From Synchiropus splendidus (Eukaryota; Chordata; Actinopteri; Syngnathiformes; Callionymidae): 64,000 nt of DNA. The stretch spans positions 17,178,501-17,242,500 of the forward strand of contig NC_071335.1 in NCBI RefSeq assembly GCF_027744825.2, written 5' to 3'. The position numbers and the translations under genes were made by a program. Below the pieces are notes generated by a model, which was not told where the DNA came from, did not search any database, and saw nothing but the letters and a program-made list of their open reading frames with translations. Positions 12,495 to 22,957 of this stretch are shown here, one piece after another (positions within the stretch are counted from its first letter, which is position 1; each line of letters begins with the position of its first letter).

Positions 12495-14191
12495 TCAGAC
12501 TTTGCTATAGTAGACGGCCCACTCCTTCCTCTGCACGTCGTGGGTGTGACCATTTGCACAGCCATTAGTTTCTCCATTCAGCAGGCCATTGTGTTCTCCA
12601 TTCATCTGCTCCTTTCTCAGGGCCAGCGCCGGCTTACAGGTGTGCCAGTTCCACAGCGCTTTGTTCATGTCGTCCTGTGCTCTGATGCCCATGAGCTTTT
12701 CCTCATCGCTCATCTTCTTGTCTTCGTCTTCCTCGTTGGCGTCATACTTCTTCGAGTGATTCTCGTGGAAGTTTCGCATTTCCCCGCTGATCCCCTCGAA
12801 GTACTGGTGGATGCAGACCTTGGCGAAGCTCTTGGCGTGCTCCTTGCACGTCTCGTCGAACATTTTGCGCTCGATGTCAATGTAGTGGGACCAGTATTTG
12901 GTTTTGAGGAAGGCGGCCTGGGTGAAGCAGGGTCGAATCGCCCGGATCAGGAAAGCTGCAAAGGTCATCATGAGCAAAAATAGCCAGCCGCAGGCCTGCA
13001 GAGGACCAAGACAAACTGTAACATTTGTGAGGGGCCACCATCAAAAGAAAGACACTGATGACGGAAAAATATCCAAAACATATACTTAAGTAACAAGGAC
13101 AAAATTAACCGAAAAAGATTAAATGTAAGTAAGGATATTAAGAAGTGTAAATATTCCATGAAACGTATTGAAATATTTTCTTTTATATGCATTTTATTTG
13201 AATATAAATCAACATAAGTATGGACCAGACGTTCAAGATGAAAAGGAAATGTATATATTATTTATTATATTATATTATTGTTTATCTATTTCAAAATATA
13301 TTTTCAATATGGTTCAATGTACTGTATACGAGGAACAAGAAAAACACACAAAATGGTTAATGAAAAGAATATATATTTAAGAAATATATATATATCTATA
13401 TCTATAGATATAGATATATAGTATATATTTATATATTTACTGCTGGTGCTGGTGGTGACTAAAAGAGGAAAAAACTGAAAAAATACATAACATATCAGTT
13501 ATAGTTTTAGTCTGACGTCAAAAGGGCCACAAAAATACAGGCATCGGGCTGCATATGGCCCCCGGGTCGCACTTTGCCCAGGTCTGATTTAGAGCGTAAA
13601 TGGGGCCCTTCATCTACTAAAACTTCATGAATACACAGCACTCACCTGTGAAATACACTTGATATACCGTGACGCCGCCACTCTGACTTCCTGGTGATGG
13701 AACAGATCTTTGCATGGAATCCTGGCTAATATTTTCATCTTCTCGACCTCTGACATCCCCTTTGTGAAGTTGCCATCGGTAAACCTTTCAATATCCAAGT
13801 CGATGCTAAAGGCACAGAGGAAGCTCTTCCCATCCATGAGCGTGACGGACACCCAAACCGCCGGGGCGATCAAAGACCTCTGAGTGATGGAACAGAACAT
13901 GTAGCGCAGGATGGTGGGATCCTTCCGCCGCCTCCCCGTGGGTCGCTTCCATTCTTCAGCCAGCACCGACACGTTATTGTTCAACACAAAACCCAACAGG
14001 AAGAACCATATGGGCGGCACGATCAGCAGCCCAATCCCATAGTTGTAGTTGTACTCAGGCATGCAGGGACAGCTGAACTCAAAGGCGGAATACATCTGAG
14101 CACTGGCCAGCGCCATGATGCCGCAGATCCCGTTCATGAAAGATTCCTGGTTGGACTGGAGGAACTGGAACATCATACGGAACTTATCCAT
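12495..14191 (-). CDS. calhm1: Calcium homeostasis modulator 1 (CALHM1), voltage- and Ca2+-gated large-pore channel
   Basis: Two exons, 14191-13646 and 12995-12495, have a GT donor (ACAG|GTGAG) and an AG acceptor and together give 348 residues (human about 346). The protein starts [14 protein letters not shown] and contains [19 protein letters not shown] at 41-43, and the TLMDGK segment carrying the conserved pore-region Asp (residue 120). An NFT glycosylation sequon lies at 141, and the conserved FTQAAFLK and SHYIDIERK stretches follow the intron. It ends in YYSKV, close to the human YFSKV. The family has four membrane helices and forms oligomeric plasma-membrane channels that pass Ca2+ and ATP and act in taste and neuronal signalling. 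itprip lies divergently upstream, as in the human CALHM-ITPRIP region. The 650-bp intron is mostly filled by a MITE. Only CALHM1 is present; no CALHM2 or CALHM3 was seen beside it. Confidence 0.96.
13010..13586. mobile_element. hAT-like MITE, copy 2, filling the calhm1 intron
   Basis: The right end, read on the minus strand, begins 'cagacctgggcaaagtgcga' and continues 'cgggggccatatgcagcccg', matching the other two copies. The left end near 13010-13035 ('gtaacatttgtgaggggcca') is a decayed version of the opposite end, so the left boundary is approximate. The interior includes an (AT)-rich palindrome at about 13383-13425 built around 'ctatatctatagatatag'. The element occupies nearly all of the calhm1 intron (12996-13645). 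Confidence 0.65.
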
Positions 14192-16618
14192 CTCGGCTGG
14201 TGTGTTGGCTCCCCACTTGTTGAAATCTGCAGCAGACAGTTATTTCTTTTTTCTAACACAACTAAATGGAACTAAAAACAAGTGGCTGGAAATGTTTGCC
14301 TTTAATACTACTGAGCCACTGAAATCAACATTTAGCTGTTTTAATCCATCAATGCATGTATTTGTAATGTGACTCGGTGAGCGCGCTCATACTTACTCTG
14401 CCGCTCAGGAGGGACGTTTACGCTCACCCGTTGATGTTCATCATTGTTACACTTCTATCCTTGAGAGAGTCTCTTCACAGTCCACCACATCACTAGGCTC
14501 CGCCCTCCACAAACACCTGTGTTTCACTGTTACATAACTGCACCTGCAGTTCAGCTCCTCGGTTACGCCATTACAATTAAAATCACTTATTCAGTCCGAG
14601 CAATATTCTAAAACTACGAAGCTTTTTGTTGCGTTGTCGTGTATTTATCGTGCAGTTTATCTCGGGTGCCACTGCAGTTCAGCTCAGACATGCAAAGCGG
14701 CCAACAAACATTCAAATATCTGCTGCTTTGTTTGCAAAATGTGGTTGCAGTCAGGGCGGCAAAGGCTCACTCTGTTTCCACTCTTTCCACTGCCATTTGA
14801 TTATGTCACACACTTTCAATGGTGAGAAGAGTCCAGACCATTTACCAAAAAAATAAGGCATTCTCTGAATTGCCTCATTTAACCATAGCACATTATAGAG
14901 GTGTGTTTTTTTCTGCCATGCAATCGTGGCCTTGAGATTTTCATTGTGTCGCTGCTCCACAAGTGTCACGGGCTCAATGGGTAGCGTCCTCTCGCTCCCA
15001 TCCCTGCTTTGTCACTGATATTCCAATATTTTTTCTCGTGTATCCATAATAAATTGTGCAAATTCATTCTCATCCACAGCCTGTCAGAGGGATGTTTGTC
15101 CTTAGCAATTTAACTTCTTAATATTTTTCCACTGTGGGAGGAAAGTGGTGAGTTTAGAGGAAAATAAGGAGAATAGATGCATCGCAGAAGGGACACTCTT
15201 GAGCTGCTGTACTGTTACGGCACCAAACACTCTGCTGCCCCTGATGCTTACATTTTAAAACCTTAATCATTTCTATAATTCTTGAATATTATTTTTATTT
15301 ATTTGATCTTTTTTTGAATTATTTATTTTCATTATTGCACCTTGTTTCAAACCACTTTCCTAGTTGGTGGAATCCTCACTGGCCTTGGCAAAAAAGCTGA
15401 TTCTGATTTAGTTTGGGATTTTAATATCACATTGAGAAATAACTGAAAGTCATTTCCCAGTCGACGATGACGACGTGCATCATTTGCTTTCAGGAAGTGT
15501 CATACAGCAACGTGCACCGGAAGAATCGTGGGTGTTCAGGAAGCAGGTCACTATCGTCAAACTTCATCTGCAAAAAGGAAGAGGCTTCTGTGTCTACAGT
15601 GAGCTTCTGCTTCTTCCTGCTTTCACCAGAGTTCTACACCAGTGAGTAAAAAGAGACGCATGTTTGTTTGTTTTTTGTAATGTACACAAATGGCATTTAT
15701 TGGATAAATGTGAATTGACAACAACTGGTGTGGCTACTTTCTGAAATTGAATTTGGTTTTGTCGTCTGAAAACTGTCATGTCTGTTTGCCAGGTTCTTAT
15801 CATAATGCTGCTTTTAAAGAATTGGCCAGCTGCATGTTCTCATTCCAATACTTTTGCCTTGAAATCATGTGAACCAACCGTGAGCAACGAAAGTATAAAA
15901 CATCTTTTGAACGCTATTGAGCATTAGCGTAACCATTTTTAATTCATCTCATGATACGCTCATGAGTGATGTATAATAAATGATAATATTAATTTTCAGA
16001 GGAAAGCAGAGGTGATGTTTTAAGGCTCTTTACAATTTAATTCAGTTAAACCCGGCAGAAACTGGACATTTTCATTTATAAAATATACACACAATCGAAT
16101 CACTCGAATCGTAAATCAACTTTCCTGGAGTGATGGCGAGAAAATGTGGATATGAGGGACCTCTCATGTCCCCAACTGCTGGCCTCTTCTTCGAGTCTTC
16201 TAGTGTCCGTTATAGAAGCTGTGTGACGCTACTGCCACCCGCTGACCGATTGAAGTTACTGCACTGAATGGAATGTAGTATGGTTTACATGGTGGGGGAA
16301 AAAAATCTATGTTTGGCAACAATATTGCTAAAGAAATGCAATGTGAATAGAAGCCAGCAGTTTGTGGTATGTGTGCCAGGATCTTTCTAATTTTCTCTCT
16401 CGCTGAACACATCAGAGATGAAGCTACTGAGCCAAACTATTTACCAGAACTGTTACACCATCATTCTGGGAAATAGATGTCTGGACATTAGATGATAATT
16501 GATTTTTTTAAAAAATGTGAAAAATTTGAAAAAACATGGGAGAGAATAAAACTGCCTAGTAGAGAGACTGTGAAGGCAAGTTCTTGAAAATGTTCCTGTG
16601 TTTTCTAACCTGCAGGTG
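14192..16618. other. Divergent intergenic region between calhm1 and itprip
   Basis: This block holds the calhm1 5' region on the left and the itprip 5' region on the right. A pyrimidine-rich acceptor ends in CAG at 16615, four bases before the itprip ATG, so itprip has at least one non-coding 5' exon upstream, which I could not place. A short LINE tail fragment lies at about 15335-15405. No other coding signal is seen. Confidence 0.5.
15335..15405 (+). mobile_element. LINE 3'-tail fragment
   Basis: The sequence has 'tttcaaaccactttcctagt' followed by 'ggtggaatcctcactgg' and an ending in 'gattctgatt'. It matches the tails of the two larger LINE fragments at about 35610-35800 and 59725-60240. 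It is only a 3' remnant. Confidence 0.55.
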
Positions 16619-18268
16619 ATGCATGAGACTGTGCTGCGTGTGCTGGCGGTGGCCTTCGCTCTCCTGATGTCCCCCAGAGACAATCCTGGGCAGACAGAAA
16701 AGGATGGCATCATCTTACAGACACACCAAGAGAGGGTGATGAGAGACACAGCGTGGTTAGACACGGAGGAGGAGGTCTCCTCTAGCCTCGATGTGCCGCT
16801 GAGTATAGCTCCAAGGTTTGACAAGCAGCTCAAAGAAATCCAGGAGAAGGAGAAGTGTTTAACCACTGAAAAGGCGATCAGACCTCATGATAAATTCAAA
16901 CTTGTTGACAAAAATCAAACCGAACCGCAAGTTAAGAAGGACTCGGATGGAAATCAGGAAGAGCAGACGTTCCAGAACCAAGGTTCCGAGGGTTGGGGGC
17001 GAGATCTCCTCTGGTGCATGTGGAACATATTCTCCTTTATATCTGCTCTTCACTGCCTTGGGAAATATTTACAGAGCAAATCCATGGTGTGGCCCTTCTG
17101 CGCTGACAAGGTCCGACTACCGGACCACGACGCACTGCTGCGTTTTCATTCCAAACATCTTCATCAGAAGAATCTATGGGAGGAGGAATTCCTGGATGGA
17201 TTCGCGAATGACCTGCTGGCCTCTACAAGGGTGGTCTGTGAGCGACAGGGTGGGATGTCAATTCAGGACTTCAGGTTTACCAATGTCTCTGATGTCATGG
17301 TGCCACTCATCCCACTTGAGCCCCACAAGATCCAGTGTCTGCTCAGGAAAGATGAAACTAGCATGCAGCCTTGTGGCCAAGTGAAAATGCTGGCGAATGA
17401 AAGCTGTTACTGTCAGTCTTCGGATGCAGACGACGATACGGTTTGCCTTCTCCACGGCGAAACAGGAAACACCACAAGGGCCGACAGCTTTGCTCATTTG
17501 TGCGTGAAGAACAGCAGCTTTCTTTCAAAGTCGCAGACGCTCCGATGGTTTCGAGGCACGTTGAAACAGGCGTGGGCTCAAATTTCACACAAGTACGACT
17601 TTAAGGTGACCATCAATTACTTGGACACTCCATGTTCTCTGGTGATACTGTTTAAATCTGGCAGGAAATTGAGTCTCAAACTGAACCCAGTTGTCAGGTT
17701 AAGCTGCTACGCCCATCTGTGCATCACTGACTTCCCTGAGAACTCGGACTCGCTGTGGACGCTGTCGCTCGACGGCTATGAAGACACCCTGCTGGATTAC
17801 TTCTCTCAGCAACTTCCTGATGAAGCGTGTCACATGCAAGCGCTTGAAATCGCTCGCTTCCTCCACCGCAGACAGGTGGCCGTGACAGGCGTGTGCGCGC
17901 TGACGGATCAGCACTTCAAAACCGTACTGATTCACATTCTTTTCAGAACAAAGCCCTCACAGTGGCAGTCCAACCAAATCGCTTCCAGACTGCGAGACTT
18001 GCTGGTCTTTTTGGAGGAGTCGCTTCAGACCAAGTCACTGCATCACGCTGTCGTTGGTAACCGCTCGGCTCATGGCGCTCCTCAACTTCCTGCTCAGCTG
18101 ACTCTAGCCAAGTCAGTGAATCTCTTCCATCCGCTGGTGGCGCACGAGTGCATCTACAGACACACCCTGTCACACTACAGGGAGATTCTTCAGAACTCAC
18201 ACATGCTCATTCTAGATTATGTGGGTGGGAGATATTTCTCACAGTGCGGACTGAACCCAAAAATATAG
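16619..18268 (+). CDS. itprip: Inositol 1,4,5-trisphosphate receptor-interacting protein (ITPRIP/DANGER)
   Basis: A single coding exon gives 549 residues (human about 547). The start is the first ATG after a good acceptor (CTAACCTGCAG at 16615). The frame continues upstream, but only through intron sequence. The protein has a hydrophobic N-terminus, an acidic helical region at about residues 25-120, a second hydrophobic segment at about 129-150 (LLWCMWNIFSF), then a long Mab-21/nucleotidyltransferase-like region. Family landmarks are FLDGFANDLL, CLLHGETGN, LRWFRGTLKQAW, ISHKYDF, LVFLEESLQ and LHHAVVGNR. ITPRIP binds the IP3 receptor and enhances Ca2+ inhibition of Ca2+ release; catalysis is not established for the family. 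A canonical AATAAA follows at 18417. It is divergent to calhm1, matching the human linkage at 10q24-25. Confidence 0.95.
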   Translation: MHETVLRVLAVAFALLMSPRDNPGQTEKDGIILQTHQERVMRDTAWLDTEEEVSSSLDVPLSIAPRFDKQLKEIQEKEKCLTTEKAIRPHDKFKLVDKNQTEPQVKKDSDGNQEEQTFQNQGSEGWGRDLLWCMWNIFSFISALHCLGKYLQSKSMVWPFCADKVRLPDHDALLRFHSKHLHQKNLWEEEFLDGFANDLLASTRVVCERQGGMSIQDFRFTNVSDVMVPLIPLEPHKIQCLLRKDETSMQPCGQVKMLANESCYCQSSDADDDTVCLLHGETGNTTRADSFAHLCVKNSSFLSKSQTLRWFRGTLKQAWAQISHKYDFKVTINYLDTPCSLVILFKSGRKLSLKLNPVVRLSCYAHLCITDFPENSDSLWTLSLDGYEDTLLDYFSQQLPDEACHMQALEIARFLHRRQVAVTGVCALTDQHFKTVLIHILFRTKPSQWQSNQIASRLRDLLVFLEESLQTKSLHHAVVGNRSAHGAPQLPAQLTLAKSVNLFHPLVAHECIYRHTLSHYREILQNSHMLILDYVGGRYFSQCGLNPKI

Positions 18269-18416
18269 ATCGCTTTTATTCCTGGCCTTTTTGTTGACAC
18301 AATATATTTTGCAACATAGATTCGATTATACAGCATACAGTCAAATATGCGTAACAATGACCATGTACAGTTTGGATGTGATATGTTTTCATGTTATGGT
18401 AAAAAAAAAAAGCATG

Positions 18417-18422
18417 AATAAA
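18417..18422 (+). terminator. Polyadenylation signal of itprip
   Basis: AATAAA lies about 150 bases after the itprip stop codon. Confidence 0.65.
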
Positions 18423-18564
18423 AACTTCGGACACATGATCACGTGTATATTATTTTGCCAAGATCGAACAGTTGAGCAGCTTGAGTTGCTGTATGTGGAG
18501 TGTGTGCTAACTCACTTCATACTCCAATATTAGTTCAAAGAAGGACGCAGCGTTTACAGGTCGC

Positions 18565-19345
18565 ATACAGGATGATTCTGTATTTTAAGGAACAGGTGGC
18601 AACCCTGGAGGTGGGTCATGATTTTCTGCCATTACAAAATGTAATTTGAGTATGCATTTCCATACATATCTCTCATTTATTTCCACTCTCTGTGTCGACT
18701 CCGCAAAAACGCACCATACTGCGTTTATAAGGAAACGCATCTGTCAACAGGATGCAACTGCCGAAACAATCTAATCTCACGGTTTGTTGTGAATGTCTTT
18801 GTGGATCTAGGGGGCAGCTCCAAGGGGAACGCAAGTTGGCTGTGTGGGACCATTTTGATCAATCTGAGAATAATGAATAATTTATTAGAATCTTTACTGT
18901 TTGTCTCGGATTTTTGACTTGTCTTGTTCCATTCTTGTCTTGTTCCAAGGTATAATTTCATGTAGAAAATTGAAAAATCTTTGAATAAAAAGTTTTGTTT
19001 TTTTTAACATTTCCACATGAAAGATATGAAATTAATGCAAAAATGTATTTGAAGTTATATACAGTAGGTCGTACCAGTGTCAGTTCAGTCTGTCAAGTAG
19101 GTTGCCTGCAGGAATTTTTAATGTCCAGCAGGTGTCAGTATTCAGTGACAGTATCAACACAGTGTGTCACCGTGTCGAAACGCTTTGTGATGCCTCATTT
19201 ACCAATTACTGGGTGAAATACAGGATGATTCTGTATTTCAAGGAATAGGTGGCAACCCTAGCATGCTTTTCTGCCATTACAATTTGAGTGTGCATCTCAT
19301 TTATATACACTTAAATCTGTGTCCTGTTTTTCGGAGTCAACTCTA
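18565..19345. repeat. Pair of direct repeats flanking about 500 bp
   Basis: Positions about 18565-18712 and about 19218-19345 share 'atacaggatgattctgtatt', 'aggtggcaaccct', 'ttttctgccattacaa' and 'atttgagt-tgcat' in the same order and orientation. They lie between the 3' ends of itprip and the ZP3-like gene. They could be two copies of one interspersed element or a local duplication. Confidence 0.7.
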
Positions 19346-19538
19346 CAAAGCCAAACCAGGCTTAAAAAAAACAAAAAAAAAACTTTAAATCATGATTTAC
19401 AGGTCAATCATTTTTAATATAAAACATTGCATATTTTTGACCCTGATTTATCTCCAAACATGCCGCTCCTTAAAGACTGACGTTTCACCCTTCTAAAAAG
19501 AGCAAAAAGCTGATTCATTAAAGCCAATTATTCATTCC

Positions 19539-19544
19539 TTTAAT
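19539..19544 (-). terminator. Probable polyadenylation signal of the ZP3-like gene
   Basis: The variant hexamer ATTAAA on the minus strand lies about 20 bases after the stop codon at 19563. No canonical AATAAA is closer. Fish ZP genes often have very short 3' UTRs. Confidence 0.5.
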
Positions 19545-19562
19545 GACGGTCCCATTGCATTT

Positions 19563-21894
19563 CTAGTCGTCCCAGTAGTTAATGAAGCCTTTTTGATCAG
19601 CCATTTCCTCATTCTTCTGGCCATCCAGGGAAGTCAGTTGTGGTCCCGTTTCTCCGTCCTCATCCTTAAAATTCACCTTCCAAGACTTGCTAGAGACCAC
19701 ATTGCGAGATGCTGGAAGAAGAGGACAATCAAAACACATCCTGAAGTTGGAGATGGAGACATTTTGAACCTCTGACTCGCCTTTCATAAATCCTGGAGGA
19801 CAGGTGGTGTCGCAGCAAGCACAGGTGTGGTGATAGCCGTACAGCTCCTGCCAACTGAAGACCAAGTCAGGCCACTTTTGAGCGAAAATGTGAAAGTGTT
19901 CAGAGGCCACTCACGTTTGTGTGGCTTGGTCATAAGTGCAGGCTTTAAAACTCTCAGTAGCTGCGATCGGTGCTATTGAGATTTCACAGTGCATGAAGAG
20001 TTGCTGAAAGACAAGGGGTCGAATGGATTAGTGCAGGAACCGAACCAGGAGCCGTGGTGAGATGTTTCAGCAGACACCTGTGACCACGACGTGAGAGCGG
20101 CATCATTGAAGACCAGAGCAGCAACACTGAACTTCTGGACCATTTGTGAGTTGCCAGTGATGAACTTTGACAAGGGTGTGTCCTTACTGTCCACCATACA
20201 GCTGAAGAGAGACAGTTTTTGGATTCAAATGAAGCCAGCAAGTGTTTGTAAACAAACGTACCCGTGGTTGTTGATGACCATGTGGTTTGGCTCCGAGATG
20301 TAACTGGGGCCAGCAGTCATGACGCATTTGTCGATGTAGAGTCTCTGCGTTGGGTCTACTGTGGTGACTGCGGGACGCCTGGCCTCGAAGAACATCTGTT
20401 CTCCGAGAGTGTAGCTGGTGCCTCCAGCAATGGTATTGCCTGATTCTGAAAGGCGTCAAATGAATCGGATCAATAGCAGTGTGTAAAACTGTCATATGGC
20501 AGTGACACCAAGTGTTCAGTCAGCGTTATCCTGTACACGTAACATCCGACTTACATCCACCCGTACTTCAATGTCTGGCAACGCGTACGTTATCCCCCGC
20601 ATCTCACTCTCACAGCACTATCTATAGGTAGCTATTTTGAATGGCATTCGACTTGCGTCCAATCTGACTTGCAACCGGTTGGTTGGAATCGATCCTGGTT
20701 GTAAGTTACGTGTTCGTATCTTATAATGATCTTTGACTCCTACAGCATTGAAATTGACAACCTGCCCTTAAAACTCAAATAGTGGGAATTTTTGGGCTTA
20801 AAAACAGTTCTAACTCAAATTCCCTTGACCTCACAAGTTGCTGCACGTCTTCAATGCCAAGTACTTAAAAAATAAAGTGTGTACTTGAACATGGCAACAA
20901 GTGTGCTGCACGATGTCCATCGCAAATTTTAAAGGATACATTGCTTAACAAAAGGTTGCTACATGCAAATTGTGATCAGAGTGATGCATTCTCATGGAAA
21001 TATTTTTGTTCAATACCATCTTGAGCAACGATTGTGAACGGCGTCCTTGGTGTGAGCGGTATGCCAAAGGTACCTCCCGTCAACAATGGATAGTAGCCAA
21101 CTTTGTAGGAGTGAAAGAACCTGGAAGCATTTTGAAAAGCCATTCAATAAGCTCCATGTCAAGATCTGCGAAAAGAGGCTAGTTACCTTGGCAAGACGCA
21201 CTTAATGGGAATGTTGAAGCTCACCTCCCGTAAAACGGGGCCAGGTGGGTTGTACACGAGCATGGTGGAGAAGGACATGTAATCTGGCGTGGACTGAAAC
21301 ACACAGGTCAGAAGCAGGTAGGCGTTGTGTAAATGCAAGGGCTGTCCAAACCTCTTTTATAAAGCCACAGGAAGGCTGGTAGCTGTAGCGAAAGAGGTAG
21401 TGATCGTCTTCCTCTGAGCTCGGGTCACACAGGCCCAACTTCAAGTGAGGGCTAGCTGAACCCTTAAAGAGACTCTTACTGACTCGCACAACCAGCTGAC
21501 TGCTGAGACACTGGACTTCAACGGGCTTACTCGGGGTCAGACCCTTATCCTGGGGCGTTTCAGGCGTTGGCACAGCGAGCAAGATGTTTTTCGCCGTCTG
21601 AGGGAGCAACCGAACACCCTTCTCCGGCTCAAAAATATATTTGTGGATATCGGTGGACGACACGATCAGGGACTCGGGAACTACCCTCGGTTCCGGCAGT
21701 GAGGGCTCATCATACTTCCAGGACGGACGGCTTGGTGCGAGGATGGGCTGCAGACCGGAATGAATTCCTCTCAAATGCTGCAGTCGCTCCCCTTTCGGAG
21801 AAGAGTCGCGGCCAGAGCGCGATCTGAATTTAAAAGACAAGCCAGAAGCGATGTAAGACACCAGTAAGAAAAGTCCAGCTTTCATCAGGCCCAT
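19563..21894 (-). CDS. Zona pellucida glycoprotein 3-like egg-coat protein (ZP3/ZPC family)
   Basis: Seven exons: 21894-21352, 21293-21187, 21120-21017, 20445-20262, 20201-20078, 20003-19915, 19854-19563. All phases close and give 480 residues. A signal peptide (MGLMKAGLFLLVSYIASG) is followed by a Pro/Ser-rich N-terminal tail and a ZP module. ZP-N carries four Cys (VQCLSS, GLCDP, PSCGF, IKCVLPR); ZP-C carries DKCVMT, HGCMVD, LFMHCEIS, FKACTYD and a C-x-CC-x-TCPPGF cluster, the ZP3-type pattern. A YPLLTGGTFGIPL stretch links the halves. ZP3 proteins polymerise into the egg envelope (chorion). I see no clear dibasic furin site and no C-terminal membrane anchor, as in many fish chorion proteins. 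Intron 6 is only 60 bp. The exact fish subfamily cannot be assigned here. Confidence 0.92.
20520..20720. repeat. Probable interspersed repeat in a ZP3-like intron
   Basis: Within intron 3 (20446-21016), the phrases 'catccgacttacatcc' and, further on, 'cattcgacttgcgtccaatc' with 'gacttgcaaccgg' and 'ggttgtaagttacg' form imperfect direct and inverted copies. This looks like part of a degraded transposon; the family is not recognised. Confidence 0.35.
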
Positions 21895-22957
21895 TGTTGC
21901 CCCGTGACCCTTCTTGACCCACCCCTCGCTTTGGCTACATGTGCGGCTGTTTTATCGGGCTTTAATTTTCTGTCTCAGCTTCCCAGGTGAAACCAATTCC
22001 AATCAGCAGCAGCCAATGACCACACCACCAACCACAGTCACCTGACTGACTCCGACAGGCTCACGCTGACTTCTTTGCTTCAGCAGGAAGTGTGCTTTAT
22101 CTGTCTTAAATGAGCATATAAAATTGGTTAATAGCTCAGCTGTGATACACACGTGATACATCACAGAATAATGTGCCAAAACTGTGAATATCTTTACCCT
22201 CCACCAAGTGTTAATGATGACTTTTTTCATTTTGTTAAATTGTTATTATGACTTTTATTTTTTAATGACTTGACTTAGTCCCTCAGTTCTACTGTAGTCT
22301 CCTCCCAGCTGGATGTGCTAGAAAGCATTAAACAAATCGTCGTTTAAATTCACTTACATCAAAACATGATAAATTAAATGAAAAATATTTATAGTAAAAA
22401 TAAAAAAATGTTTTGTGTTTTTTTACCGGATGTTACGTAAGATTAGACGTTTGGACCCGGAAGCTTCAGCATTTAGCACAATCGTTGTCTTCTACAGCTT
22501 GACATTCCGTTTGGTATTTTTATATATACACATATTTTACAAGAAACTAAGCCTTTGGACTATTTCGTTTTGGGGTTTTCTTTCACGTGAGGGCACCATA
22601 CTGTCCTGTTTAGTCGGGTTTTTAGCCGAACAAAGGCGGAGTCGCTTGCTAAAATCTGCTGGCTAACGTGCTAGCCGATGGCTACTGTTGTTTTGATTAT
22701 TGATGCGAACATTACGATTACATGAGATTCCCCTCGGGATTCTGTTGTTCTCTCTGGTGGGTTGACGCTCAGTCGTGCGATATTTAACTGCGGTATTTGC
22801 GGGGACACGGTGTTAGTGTAAAGGTTGTGCTGCGCCTGTGCTAAGCCTTGGAGTTAACGCTGCCGACTGGATCTCAATCAAGTGGATCGTCTATTGGCCG
22901 AACCGGTCCATTCCTGAGCTTCTCAAGCTCTCCGAACCGGATCCGATGCGTGGAATG
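21895..22957. other. Divergent intergenic region between the ZP3-like gene and rab40c
   Basis: This is about 1 kb holding the ZP3-like promoter on the left and the rab40c promoter and 5' UTR on the right. The rab40c frame is open upstream to about 22838 without homology, so I treat it as 5' UTR. No other gene is seen. Confidence 0.5.
21938..21956 (-). promoter_or_regulatory. Possible core promoter of the ZP3-like gene (TATA-like box and E-box)
   Basis: On the minus strand GATAAAA (21956-21950) lies about 56 bases before the ATG, and a CACATG E-box (21943-21938) follows it. Vertebrate zona genes are controlled through CANNTG E-boxes bound by the oocyte factor FIGLA, usually upstream of the TATA box. 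Here the E-box is just downstream of the TATA-like element, so it may not be functional. Confidence 0.3.

Noticed and set aside
12492..12983. 163-residue plus-strand open frame
   Set aside because: It is the exact antisense of calhm1 exon 2, which has clear CALHM1 homology; the open frame is a shadow of its codon use.
19700..19790. Possible extra short intron inside the last ZP3-like exon (GTTCAA to TTCCAG on the minus strand)
   Set aside because: Removing it shifts the frame, while reading straight through stays open to the stop codon at 19563, so I kept one exon.
22838..22957. N-terminal extension of RAB40C upstream of the chosen ATG
   Set aside because: The frame is open but without homology; RAB40 proteins start MG-x-QxSPVK, matching the ATG at 22958.
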